Shown here piece after piece: positions 23,907 through 35,600 of a DNA stretch of 64,000 nt (position 1 is its first letter; each line of letters begins with the position of its first letter). The notes under the pieces were generated by a model. The model did no database searches. It saw only the letters and a list, made by a program, of their open reading frames with translations, and was not told the origin of the DNA. The DNA is from Oscarella lobularis (taxonomy: Eukaryota > Porifera > Homoscleromorpha > Homosclerophorida > Oscarellidae). The stretch is from contig NC_089189.1 in NCBI RefSeq assembly GCF_947507565.1, forward strand, positions 248,001 to 312,000, in the 5' to 3' direction. Position numbers and translations under genes: made by a program.

Positions 23907-24248
23907 ACTGTGAACGCAGTTTGAGCAATTTTCTTTTCAATGTATCGCCAATGCTCTTATATTTGTGGAAAATATTTTTGTATTATTTCAATGGGTTGCA
24001 GAAGAAACAATATCTGGTAAGCTCATGCACTTGCTAGGTTAATTAGATAGCCCCCAGATAAGGTAGTACGTGCAGTTCCTTTGGTGTCTCATTGGCTATT
24101 GATAGTATAAAGCAAGTTGATAGATTTCCGTTTGATAAGATGAATGGGGAAGTGGGAAGCGGTCTCGTTATCTCAATAACCTGCAGGGGAATTCCTGTTT
24201 CTTATTTACGTGCTCGCGCATAGTTTCTTTGTTCAGTCTTCAGACAAC
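23907..24248. other. intergenic gap, no feature seen
   Basis: A 342-bp stretch between ALG1 and the collagen gene. It presumably holds the ALG1 3' end and the collagen promoter. No repeat, RNA gene or motif stood out. Confidence 0.5.
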
Positions 24249-25579
24249 ATGCAAGGGATTCATATGCTCGTATTTCTGTCTCTTTCCCTGTTATGCCACG
24301 AACTCGTCAGTTCTGAAAGCCTTTCCGATCTTACTACCAAAGTACTCCCTAGTCTCCTGCGATACTTTTTTCGCTAAAAAATGCGTTATACAGGTAAAGG
24401 TATTGGAAAGTTTAGTTGTTAATGGCCTGAGGAACATTCCTGGTCGAGACGGTCGAGATGGGCTGCGAGGTTAGCGCCAGACGAACGGATACTGGCCTGT
24501 TCTTTTAACTCGAAACTTCGCTACGTTAGGTCCCGCAGGAAAAGACGGAACGAAAGGAGATAAGGGAGATATCGGAGGAGGATGCGGCGTCACTACGGCT
24601 GGTATATCTTTTTTTGAGATGCTTTCAGTTCCTTGTTTCACTTCCACAAAGTTGTTGCTGACGGAAGCAAGCCAGACGCGAAGGCAGTCAGTAGCGGTAT
24701 GTGCGTACAGTCAGTTATCTATTTAGAGCCCCTATCTTTTCTCCAACCTATAGCGCCTAAGGGAAACAAGGGCGAAACTGGACCCACAGGCCCTCAGGGT
24801 ACGAAAGGCGAACCGGGAACCAACAGCAGTATGTAAAAACGCCCTGATCTCGCATTTATAACGTTCTGGGATCTGGCGTAGGGCTCAAGGGCGAGAGGGG
24901 GCCGCCTGGTTGGCCAGGAGGCAGAGGTTCAACCGGATCGACTGGACAAAAAGGCGCACCAGGAAGAGATGGTATGATAGCGCGATTCTCTGCAATAGAT
25001 AAGGCCGCGGGAAGACTTTTCTTTCTAGCCGGGTCTGTCACGTATGTTCGCTGGGGAAGAACGACTTGTCCTAGCGGTGCTGAGCTTGTTTACGAAGGAA
25101 GGGCCGGCGGTGCGGGTCACGGTACGAGTGGCGGAGGATCATCGTATCAGTGCCTACCTAAACAACCGATTTATGACGGATATTACACGGGTTCCGGGCA
25201 GACGTACAGTTACATGTACAACGCTGAATACGAAGTGTACAAGTTTAATCCCTTTGCTCCGCACGTTCAAAGGGATGACGATGTTCCGTGCGTGGTTTGT
25301 CTGGTTAGAGGAAAAACTGCTCTTCTTATGATTCCCGCGCGCAATGTTTGTCCGAGCGGCTGGCGAAGGGAATATTACGGCTATCTTATGGCGTCGTCAA
25401 ACGGCGGTCATAGTAATGATTATGCGTGTGTTGATCGCAACGCCGAAGCGGTTCCTGGTACAAGAAATGCGGAAACTGGCGCCCAAATGTATTTCGTGGA
25501 CGGTAGGTGTTATGGACATCTGGAATGCGGCCCTTACGTGCAAAATGCCGAACTTACCTGTGCTATCTGCACTATTTAG
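24249..25579 (+). CDS. short-chain collagen C4-like (spongin-type) secreted protein
   Basis: Seven exons (24249-24341, 24394-24469, 24530-24601, 24652-24696, 24754-24828, 24882-24971, 25029-25579) encode 333 aa. The N-terminus is a signal peptide (MQGIHMLVFLSLSLLCHELVSS). Exons 2, 3, 5 and 6 carry short Gly-X-Y runs (GRDGRDGLRG, GPAGKDGTKGDKGD, GNKGETGPTGPQG, GAPGRDG), interrupted by non-collagenous linkers. The last exon is a cysteine-rich C-terminal domain with VRWGRTTCPSGAELVY, PCVVCLV, MIPARNVCPSGWRREYYGYL and a terminal LTCAICTI, the pattern of short-chain collagen C4/spongin proteins of sponges and some other invertebrates. It probably acts as an extracellular-matrix component. Polyadenylation signal AATAAA at 25683-25688. 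Confidence 0.88.
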
Positions 25580-25786
25580 CAGCAGATGGTCAACGGTGAC
25601 GCATTACTTGTTGTTTTTTGTTTCTTTTTTCTTTGTAGCGCGTCGCTTGAAGTGATTGGTTAGATTGAGGAAGAAACCGTCTAATAAACGTTTGCCAGTC
25701 TTTCTTTCCTACAGTGCAACATCGAACAAAGAATAGTGAGAAAAAGACGAGTATAGTATTTAGTTTCCAGTCTCAATAGACTGGAA

Positions 25787-26650
25787 TTAGTTGACTTGCC
25801 ACGCGCCAAAGGACGCGTCTTGATTTCCAAAACGGTACTGCATGCCCTTGTATCCAACTGCTCTCACAGATATTTTACCGCCTTTCTTTACATTCCAGAG
25901 CATTCCGAAATAGTTCGACAACTCGTGGGACTTGACAAAGTGCTCCAGCATGAACCCAACGCGATCAGAATCAACATAAAGGCTGGGATAGCGATAACGA
26001 GACACGGGCTTAGGGTCGAGCTTCCTCGCGTGCAAATTGAAGAAGATGTAATAGACTCCGGACACAGGAACAACGATAGAGCCGTTCTCATACGTCATAC
26101 CACATTTAAGAAGAGAACCAGACGTACTATTCGACCAGTGAGTAATCACCTGACCTAGAATAAAGAAAATAAGCGAGTTGGGAATTTTTTAGTGGGCTCT
26201 CACCGCTGTTATACGTAACCCATTTATCGTAGCCGCCAGGTAAATAAGCTACTGGTATGGGCGTAATAGAACCGATGCTAGTTCTTAGGTCCCTAAGAAT
26301 CTGTGCATGTGTATGTCAAGAGAAGGTCAGTAAGGGTACTGTATTAATATATTTCGAACCTCTTCCTTCAATTCGTTTCGCACCCTTTCGTCTATCTATA
26401 GAAGTGCGTTGAAATTAATAATAGTTCTCTATGAACTGACCTGCTTTACCTGATGTTGATCAGCTCTGTCTTGATCAAGAGACACAAAATCCCCAGTACG
26501 TTCCTATATGAATATTCAAATTTTAGACTGCATTACATGTACTCGCGTTTATACGTTTAGAAACGGAGCGCTGTCACCGTATCCTAGGGGAACTCGAGCC
26601 GCAATAGATGCAAGGCACAGACAACCAATGACAAAAAGGTACGAACGCAT
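25787..26650 (-). CDS. secreted TNF-homology-domain protein
   Basis: Minus-strand exons 26650-26555, 26503-26450, 26395-26360, 26300-26204 and 26154-25787 give 216 aa with consistent phases. A cleavable-looking signal peptide (MRSYLFVIGCLCLASIAA) is followed by a short charged helical linker rich in Asp/Glu/Arg (possible trimerising coil), then a beta-rich C-terminal domain. This has CGMTYENGSIVVPVSGVYYI, YRYPSLYVD and a terminal FGAWQVN, the layout of TNF superfamily domains, which end in a similar FGA(W/F) strand. C1q-type domains are related and a C1q-like assignment is the alternative. Most TNF ligands are type II membrane proteins; this one looks secreted. It converges on the collagen gene and diverges from the TRP channel gene. 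Confidence 0.72.
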
Positions 26651-26824
26651 CGCGAAAGGCACGGACTCCGCTAGCGACCTCAGCTACGCGCATGTGTAGA
26701 AAATCAGGCGTTCTATTGTCTCAACTGTTAGATCCTTCTCAGAACCTAAGGGGCGTGACTAGCGTTTTTGTAATTAAGTAATCACTAGCGTACTACGTAG
26801 TGCAGCTCACGAGAGCTCGGCCCC
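26651..26824. promoter_or_regulatory. divergent promoter between TNF-like and TRP genes
   Basis: A 174-bp gap separates the start codons of two oppositely oriented genes. No E-box like that of the other promoters was seen. Shared regulation is inferred from spacing only. Confidence 0.4.
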
Positions 26825-29800
26825 ATGGCTTCTCAAGCGAAAGCGCAGACGTTTCCTTTGCAGAGCTTGCAGGAGAGAAATCGTCAATTTCCCCCTTCGC
26901 CGTCTGGCTTATGGAAAGAGCTCGAACGAGCTCCCCTCCCCGGTCTTCGTTCAATCGTAGGAGGCGGGGCCCAAGCGTCACGATTCGACGAATGGATTCG
27001 CGCCCTGCTTCGAGAGCGGAAGCGCGACCCGTGCCTCGCGAACCGATACAAAGAACGCGACGAAATGACGGCACTGCAACTCTTCTTCAACTTCCTAAAG
27101 GACCATCACTTCGCAAACGACTACATAATGGACGAAAAAGATTCAATTATCCTACAGAAAGGTAGATACCCTAAAATTAGGGATATTATTATAAATACAC
27201 TCTCTTCCCTAAGGACTGGTCTCCCTGATAACTGGATGTCCTAGTGAGTTTATCTTCGCCACGGACAATTTCCATCGAACCCTGTTTCACTATCTCGCTT
27301 GGGCCAACGTTCACCCCGACCTATTTCAAGGAATCCTCGAAGAAATATGTCAAATTTTCACGTCTGAAGGTAGCGACTTCGAAGACCTACGCAAATTGAT
27401 TATAATGAAAGATGACGACAACAAAACGGCTTTGGATTACGCTTTGGAATCGAAAACGAAAGCCCAACCGGAAAACATCATGTTACTATTGAAATACGGC
27501 GCTCGTTTCGACGACGATAAATTGATGATATCTGACGTGGATCAGCTAGACGCGTTACTCTACGAAGTGACGCAAACACTCGCCTATCGCGATCAACCAG
27601 AAGATCTTTGCATTCGACTCGTCGCTCATTTGAGAGAGCAGGCGGAAACGCACAAATACGACGGAACGAAGGATCGTTTTATGACCGTTTCCAAGGAGTT
27701 GGAAGATCTTACAGTGGCAATGTTAGGCGATGCGACAAACGACAGGGAAACGTTTCAATTGGTGAGCGAAGATCACTTCAATTTGGCCAAGAAACGAGGT
27801 CTAAAAAAGGTGAATATAATCGAGACTCTCTAACTTATCTTTTGACTTTGATTTTCTCTTCAGTATCTCGCTTCTGGAGGGGCTCAACAATACGTCAATC
27901 GTAAATGGTACGGTTTGGATGTTTCTGGAGACTCCAATACGTTTACCAACGATTTATTTCTTGGCAAGAGAGGCGGAAAATTTCTTTATTCTCGACTCAC
28001 GCGTGCCGCCTTGTCGGGTCTCCATTGGTATCACTACGCCTGGCTTATCCTTCTTTTCTACATTGAAAATATTCTCTACTTCTTTTCGTTGTCTTTGCTT
28101 GCCAATCGTCTGCGTATTCTTTACGTTCCTGCAATTGCCTATGGAGCTCAATCTCTCATGTTTTCCCTCTTTGTTGCTTTGCTTCTAGTCCGCGTTGAAC
28201 AATATCGCGGCATCTCCTCGGGTTTTTCAAGGGGTGAAACGGCATTTGAGGGCATAGTGCTTGCTTTCTGCATCGGTTACATACTCGACAAGGTCGCCTA
28301 TTTGATCCTCTGGTGCAAAAGACGAAGCGAATTGAATAAGCACATGGGTGACGTTAAGGAGAAAAAGTCCGTGGCGTTGAAATGGGAGAACATTCCTCTC
28401 GTAACGGGCTATATAGTCGACGCATTGCTAATTCTGAGTCTTCTTGGATTCATTGTCACCGATGCATACGTTCTCAGCAAAAGCAATAACGTGTCGTGTT
28501 CAAACAATTCAACGCAAGCAATAGACGTGGGTGTCCAAAGTCTCGTTCTATTGTCTAATTTTGCTTTTATTCTAGAACTCCTATTGTCGTTTTCTTGCAG
28601 CGTCTCATATCACGCTGGGATTTGGAGCCGCTTTTGCCTGTTTGAATCTTCTGATTATATTTCGTCTGCACAGCTCTTTGGGTCCCTTGCAACTCGCCTT
28701 CTGGACGCTGGGAAAAGACGTCTTCTATTTCCTGGTCATGCTCTCGACATTTGGAATTGCCTTTGCTGCCCTTATGACCAGCACATATCAGGCAGCTCAC
28801 ACGAAAGACCCATCGTTTGATAATAGGCAACTATCAAGTTTATTTAGTTCTATTCAGAGTTTATTTTGGACTCTGTTTGGGCTTCTCGACTTGGATGATT
28901 TTCGAACGAGAGAAGGCGAGGAGACGACTCTTTTGTACATCTTTGTTGCTGCGTGGCTTCTTCTCGCCTCTGTTATACTTCTCAATATGTTGATTGGTCT
29001 GGTTACTTTGGCATTTGAAAGTATCTATGTACGTTGCTTGGTCACATCAGCAGGCATATGCAATAATTGTAACTTTTTAGGAAAATGCTGAACAGGAGTG
29101 GAAGTACACGCGAGCTATTGTCATCATGGACTTGGAGCCAGGAAGAGTTTTCCCACTGCCATTCGGTTGGTTCTGCATAATAATTGGAACTCTTCTTAGT
29201 CCAGTTTCAAGCCAGATGTGCAAAATCCAAGAAGTACGGTTAGGAGCAACCAAAGACTAGCCTTACATGATTTTATAGGACAACAGTGCAAATGGTGGCG
29301 TTGAGATGAACGAAAGAAACGAAGAGATGTTTGGCAAAGTTCAGCTTCGAGTGAAACAGCGCATTCGCGAAGCCAAAGGCAAAAGTCAATGCGTGAGAAG
29401 AGACATAGACGAAGTGGTGGTAAGACTAAAGACACTATTAATATATTGCGCCTACGCTTTGGGTTTTTTAACAGGATAGGATAGATGGCTTGGAGAACAG
29501 ACTGGACTCTGTTCAATCAAACATAGCATTGATGGGAGAAACATTAGAAACGATACTCAGCGTAAGAAATAATTAAAAAGAGATTCAGATTGTTCTAATT
29601 TTTCTTTAGCTGGTGGAGGGCGGTCGTCCCAAGGCTGTTAGTGACAAAGACGTGAAACTAGAAGATGAGCAATTGCCTCCTGTCAGAAAGCGTCTACCCA
29701 CTGCTTACAAAAAACCCGAGATAGAAACGTCGTCACTCGCTCTGGTCAAACAGTGTGTTCCCAGCTTGCAAATTTACGCATCTCATCCTCAGTTCACTAA

Positions 29801-29900
29801 AAAGTCGGTAAGGAAATTGAAAAAGTACGTTACTACAATAAAGAATGAATTGACTGTCGACGACGACGAACGTTCCCGAGATCGAATCACAACAGCCTGA
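26825..29900 (+). CDS. TRPC-like cation channel
   Basis: Nine exons (26825-27161, 27214-27809, 27864-28530, 28601-29028, 29081-29165, 29205-29233, 29279-29419, 29475-29561, 29610-29900) give 886 aa. The cytosolic N-terminal half has helical/ankyrin-like sequence (DNKTALDYALE, IMLLLKYGARF). It is followed by a pre-S1 region (GGAQQYVNRKWYG), about six membrane segments, an S5-pore-S6 block with the pore helix QSLFWTLFGLLDL (LFW motif typical of TRPC) and ILLNMLIGLVTLAFESIYE, then a TRP-box-like helix with EWKYTRAIVIMDLE. A C-terminal coiled-coil helix (RIDGLENRLDSVQSNIALM) would support tetramerisation. The closest class by motif is TRPC; ankyrin repeats are weak. Start chosen at MASQAKAQ, the first ATG. 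Confidence 0.85.
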
Positions 29901-29957
29901 TGAAAACCGTGATTTCTTATTTTTTTAACTCTCTGTTTTGTAACCTTTGCATTTATT

Positions 29958-30200
29958 TTTAATTCGTTGCGCGCGAGCGACGCTTGCGGTTCAGGCGCAT
30001 GGAACGCCACTCGCGCATAGTGTAGTGCTGGAGGGAACGCCCACTTTCGAGGGGTAAGTGTCTTCAATTCGTTGCGCGCGAGAGACGCTTGCGGTACAGG
30101 CGCATGGAACGCTCTCGCGCATAATATAGCGTTGACAGGCACGCCCACTTTCGAGGGGTAAGTGTCTTCAATTCGTTGCGCGCGAGCGGCGCTTGCGCAA
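29958..30200. repeat. ~105-bp GC-rich tandem repeat, two to three copies
   Basis: A unit of about 105 bp containing AATTCGTTGCGCGCGAG, GGCGCATGGAACG and ACGCCCACTTTCGAGGGG recurs from about 29958, 30064 and 30168 (the last partial). A further diverged copy lies at 34791-34880 inside the PLD gene, so this is a dispersed family. It occupies most of the gap between the TRP channel and ANKRD13. Confidence 0.85.
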
Positions 30201-30339
30201 CGAACGCATAAAGACTTCCAATTCATCCAGAAATGTTGCCTAGATATTTTTGCGTAAAAATCACGGCCGGATACGTTGCCGTCACGCTTTTTCGTCAGTC
30301 AGAGATCCCGTAGGTACTGGACTAAAACGGTCCGAGGAT

Positions 30340-32518
30340 ATGTCGTCCTATCCGCTCCACTGCAGCGTATTCGAAGGCGACATTCGCAAAGTCTCCTCCT
30401 ACTGTCGCGCGGAAGACGTAAACGCAAAAGATCCCCAAGGTGCGTCGATCTCAAAACTCCGAGTCCAACAATTCCAACGTTCCTCCCAAAAAGGCAACAC
30501 AGCTCTTCATCTCGCCATAGCACTGGGCCGAAAAGGTCAGAACAGCGCAGCTGCATCGTGTTTACTCTACCCATTATCTATGAAACCGTGCAGAATGCGT
30601 TCAGATTCTCCTCAAGAACGGCGCGTCGGTCAAAGCGAAGAACGCGCGCGGATGGACGTGCCTCGAGGAGGCGATCAGCTACGGCGACAGGCAAACGAGT
30701 ACAGCAGCCAAAAAAATCCATAATTATCTAATCGAAATATTCATTACTTTCTCTTCGTCTTCCCAGTCTCTTCTCTCGTTCAAAAAATGCGATTCCAGAC
30801 GCGAGAAGCCGTCGAAAAGCGTCGGCCTCACGTTTCGAAAATATTGAAGCAGGTGCGTCCATACATATCCGTTTACAACGAGAATGTTTTGTTTTTTAAA
30901 TCCTATATGGGTTCTTAGATACCCGACTTTTATCTCGAAGTCAAATGGGACTTCCAAAGCTGGAGTAAAAATTATTAATCGTATTTTTAATCGGTATTAA
31001 TTTTTTGCAGTTCCACTTGTGTCTAGAATGCTTCCATCTGATCTCTGCAAGATATATAAGAAGGGTGCCTGCTTGAGGTATAGTCGTTTTTGAGGGCTAC
31101 GTTGTCTACTTTTGTTTTTTTAGAATGGATACGACTTTGGTTGATTTTTCTGATATGAAATGGCAGCGAGGCGATCTCTCCTTTATCTATAATGGAGAGC
31201 TCAGCTGTAGGACTCTCTCTAGGACGAAATACGAGACTTGAACTCACGTCACTTGCTTAGGTAATGGAGCCGTTATGCTATTAGATAACCAGCTAAAAGT
31301 GTATCAGAAAATGAGAGAACGGGTACATAATATAAATTTTAAAATAAATTAATAATTTTTAATTTATTATCTAGCTTGATGAAGTTGATCTCGAAGACGA
31401 GGTCGATTTTCTAATGAGCACGTAAATCGAAAGATTTCACTCTAAGTCTAATTTTGAAGCATTTTTTATAGAGATATGACGTCAGTTCGTCTTTCTACAA
31501 AGCCCATTCACTTCACCAGATCTCAGTCCGGCTGGTTTTTTCGTACGGACCGAACTGTGAGACCCAAACTATAGAATTTCCTTTTGAAACATTGATTGGT
31601 GCGTAGGACAAAGTTGGCCCGTTTGAAGCGAACGTCTACGACGTTCACGGAGTTTCTGTCGTCACCAGAAAGAGGTAGAAAAAAATAGAAGAACTAATCA
31701 ATAATAAATCAATAATTATTAAAGACGTGAGCACCTATCTGAAGAAGATATTCAAAGGAACAAGGTACTTCCTTTTCAACTCATTATTATTATTAAAACC
31801 TCGAGTTTAGGCTTTTGTTGAAACATTTACGAAGGGATGCACGAAGAATCCCTTTAGCCAAGCTGTAAGATCTTTCTCTATAGTATCTAGGCTTTTATTT
31901 TGACGTCATATAGCTTCCAAGACGACAATCTTTGCTTCCTCCTGAACCATCAGGCGTCACGTGGCGAGACTACATTGAATCAAGCGAACAGTAATTGCCA
32001 TGGTAATATTTCCTATTTATTTATTTTTTGCTGTAGGTTTCATTTTGGGAGGCCGGTGAATATGAAAGAAGATAGGCGAAATTTTCGCGCTTCTATAGCC
32101 ATTGTTAGCTAATCTAATATTTTCTATTTCTATTGTTGATACTGTGGGGTTCTTCTCAGTGCCAGAACTTTCCTATTTCCGTCAATTTGCTGCTTGATCT
32201 GCTGGAGATAATGTTCCCCTTCAAACAGTTTGGAAAACTAAAGGAATTGGTTGAACTGAAATTACCTTCCGGATTTCCCATAAAAGCTGGTAAATTCAAT
32301 AAGGCAACCCTAATTTTTTTCTGATTTTTTTACGAGCAGAAGTCCCTGTTTTACCGACTATCACTGCCAAAGTGACGTTTCAAGAATTCTCTCTTCGAGA
32401 CGACATCAACGTTTCATTGTTTTTAGTACCAAGAGACTATAAGGTATGACAACAGGAAACCGTACGCGATTTTCATAAATATTTATAGGAGAATCAATCA
32501 AGATTTCCCGAAATATGA
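30340..32518 (+). CDS. ANKRD13: ankyrin repeat domain-containing protein 13-like
   Basis: ANKRD13 proteins bind ubiquitin on cargo receptors during endocytosis. Exon 1 starts MSSYPLHCSVFEGD at 30340. Subsequent exons give the ankyrin segment GNTALHLAIALGRK and QILLKNGASVKAKNARGWT, then the conserved central domain: PDFYLEVKWDFQSWIPLVSRM, DLCKIYKKGACLR, VDFSDMKWQRGDLSFIY, KVGPFEANVYDVHGVSVVTR, EEDIQRNK, GVTWRDYIE, HFGRPVNMKEDRRNFRA and LKLPSGFPIKA. Introns are mostly 40-70 bp. The protein ends soon after that at ENQSRFPEI-stop (32518). The C-terminal ubiquitin-interacting motifs usual in the family are not seen, so this form is short, ANKRD13C-like, or has lost them. PLD starts 124 bp downstream. 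Confidence 0.88.
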
Positions 32519-32642
32519 CTAGCGTATTTATTTATAATCTTGCTGATTTTTTTGCACGTTTCAATATATAGTTTTAAATGAAATCCGGGCGATCCAGGGA
32601 GTGTCGTTTCCCGGACGTGGCTGTGATTGTTTTTCGCACGAA

Positions 32643-35600
32643 ATGGCTGAAGCGGACGTCGATTCAGGTACGCGGCGATCTCGAAGTGACTTATACTTGC
32701 ATGCGACGCAATTGAGCTAGAGAAAACCCGTAGAGAAGCTCTAAAACTCGAGAACCGGACGCGCACCCTGTTCTAGCGCCTAGAACTCGCGCTTCTGCAC
32801 TTCCTACGCCGTGCGTACCCTCCCTAACCCTTTCTCCTACCTAGTCAACACCGAAATCGACGTCAAAGCGTACAGCGAAACCGAAGACGAATCGGACTCA
32901 GAATCAATAAGTAAAATTAAAATTTCCCATGCGCACACCCGAAAATTCTCCCTTAGCAGTACCCCAACGTCCGCGCCGATCTTTCCTGCACATATCCGAG
33001 GGCCCCCTACTGAGCTCATCGCCCTTTTTACCCGATTGCAATATCGACGTGAATATCATTGGCTACGAAAGAGACGCGCGTCATCATCCACTAAATCCAA
33101 TACTGTGCGTCGAAAAAATTAAATAATCGAGACCCCGCCCCCTCTGACGTCACAAGTCTAGATACAAAATTCGGCTCCGACACGGCACTTTCGAATGGAT
33201 AGTCCATCGTCGCTACAAACACTTCTTCAACTTAGCTAGAGTCTTTTTATTTAAAAAAGCAAGGCAAGATTAATAATCAATAGTATTGATTCTCGCGCCA
33301 CGTGTTTGAATGACGTCATCAGGCGTATGACCCATCGTCGCGAGCCTCTGGGTCGTCTTCCCGGTCTTCCTTTTAAGCTGGACATAGGGAGAAGACATCA
33401 TCCAGCAGCTATGAACAAGAGAATGGCAAATAGAGAAAATTATTATTAGAGATTAGGATTTTGATTATTGATTTTTTCAGCGAGATCTTGAACGATATCT
33501 TCAGAAGGCTGTCAGCTGTCCAGGCTATCTGAATACGCAAGAAATGGTTGTCTAAGTTTTAAGTGATTTCCGTTATTGATTCAATACTTTTTAGCTGAAT
33601 TTTTTGGAAGTTAGTCCCTATTCGTTTGTGCACGATTTAGGCTGCAAATCAAAGTAGAAAGAGCGGGTGTTTAGCTAAGATTAATTCCTGAGCGTTTGCT
33701 CATTAAGGGAGGGAGTTGTTAAGAAGAAAAAAGGCGGTCATAGATTCCCTAAAATCTGTCGAAATTTGAGCAATAAGTGCTGCTACGCATGCGCCTGTCC
33801 AAACTGGAAAAAAAGGTAAATAGTAAATAATAAGTGCAAGATAAATATTCGTAATTATTTCCTAATAAAGATGGCTTTTCGTCAAGGATAGTTTCGTCGC
33901 ATATAGCTGGTAAAAACCGTAGATATTCACATACGAAAAAACTCCAATTTTTCCTTGAAAGTCCTCAAAGTGGAAATCTGCGTGGCGTCATTCTTTTTGA
34001 CCGCGAATTCACCGTCTCTCACGGCCTCGAACAGACGGGAATTCACCACGGACTTCGCCTCACAAACTCGTCCAGGTAAAATCCAAAAAATAAATATATA
34101 CTAACATTATCTCTTTGAATTTTTAAAGAGTTTTAACTGTGCAAGCTTGGAGCAAACGCCAGGCAATGTAAGTCCTTTAACAGTCGTAGAAAATCTTACC
34201 TCCTCACCAGTAGTAGGCAAAACAGTTTCGAGGCGAGATAAGGGGCAAAACAGTTTTGAAGCAAGATAACGACCTCCTCACCAGTAGTAGGAAATCTTGC
34301 CTTCTCACCAGTAGTAGGCGAAACAGTTTTGAAGCAAGATAAGGGGCAAAACAGTTTTGAAGCAAGATAAGGGGCAAAACAGTTTTGAAGCAAAATAACG
34401 GGCAAAACAGTTTTGAGGCGAAATAAGGGGCAAAACAGTTTTGAAGCAAGATAAGGGGCAAAACAGTTTTGAAGCAAGATAAGGGGCAAAACAGTTTTGA
34501 AGCAAGATAAGGGGCAAAACAGTTTTGAAGCAAGATAAGGGGCAAAACAGTTTTGAGGCGAAATAAGGGGCAAAACAGTTTTGAAGCAAGATAAGGGGGC
34601 AAAACAGTTTTGAAGCAAGATAAGGGGCAAAACAGTTTTGAGGCGAAATAAGGGGCAAAACAGTTTTGAAGCAAGATAAGGGGCAAAACAGTTTTGAAGC
34701 AAGATAAGGGGCAAAACAGTTTTGAAGCAAGATAACGGGCAAAACAGTTTTGAGGCGAAATAACGGGCGAAACAGTTTTGATGCGCATAAAGTAGCGTTG
34801 GCGGGTACGCCCACTTTCGAGGGGTAAGTGTCTCCAATTCGTTGCGCGAGCGGCGCTCGCGATTCAGGCGCATGGACAGGAGCCGAACGAATATTTTGAG
34901 CGGAAAAATTTTAGCTGCTAGAAAAACGTGCAGAATGAGTTTCACTAAAAAGCATTACCACCTGGGTATTCCTAATTTTAATCAGCGAGTTTAAATGCCC
35001 TAAACAGGAGAGCGTGGTTACCTAGTCGTTTATTCTGCGTGGGCTCTGACTAACTTCAGCAGGGGATAGAAGATCTTACCTCCTCACCATTAGTAGAAAA
35101 TTTAATTAATTCCCTTTGTTTATCTTCTCTCTATGATGGGGTATACAGGGAATGGAGCTCCGCTATTGAGGAACGCGTCCAAGGCGCCGGAAAAGTGTGG
35201 ACAGAGCAACACCGCTTCAATTCCTTCGCTCCAATCCGAAACGACATCGCAGCTCGTTGGTACAACCCTAAATATACAATAAATTAATAAAAAATTAATT
35301 TTCGCGTGGAGGTTCATATGTGGGGCCGATTATTTCGAAGCAGTCGCCGACGCTCTCGAAATAGCCACGCAGGAAATCTTCATAGCGGACTGGTGGTACG
35401 TAAAAACCCTCCTCACACAAAAACGCTATTTTTAAACGCTAAGGATATCACCTGAGCTCTATCTAAAGCGTCCTAGACGCGGATCAGATGAGTGGCGTCT
35501 TGATACGATACTCGAACGAAAAGCGGTAGTCTTATTTTTAATTTTTCTTAAGAAAAACAACCGAGGCTTTGTCCCTTATAGAGGCAGGGTGTTCGAGTTT

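Noticed and set aside
29789..30226. Minus-strand repetitive 145-aa frame
   Set aside because: Arises from the 105-bp tandem repeat and the antisense of the last TRP exon.
34196..34945. Minus-strand repetitive proteins of about 170-250 aa
   Set aside because: Produced by the 28-bp repeat being open in all three frames; they lie in a PLD intron and show no non-repeat domain.
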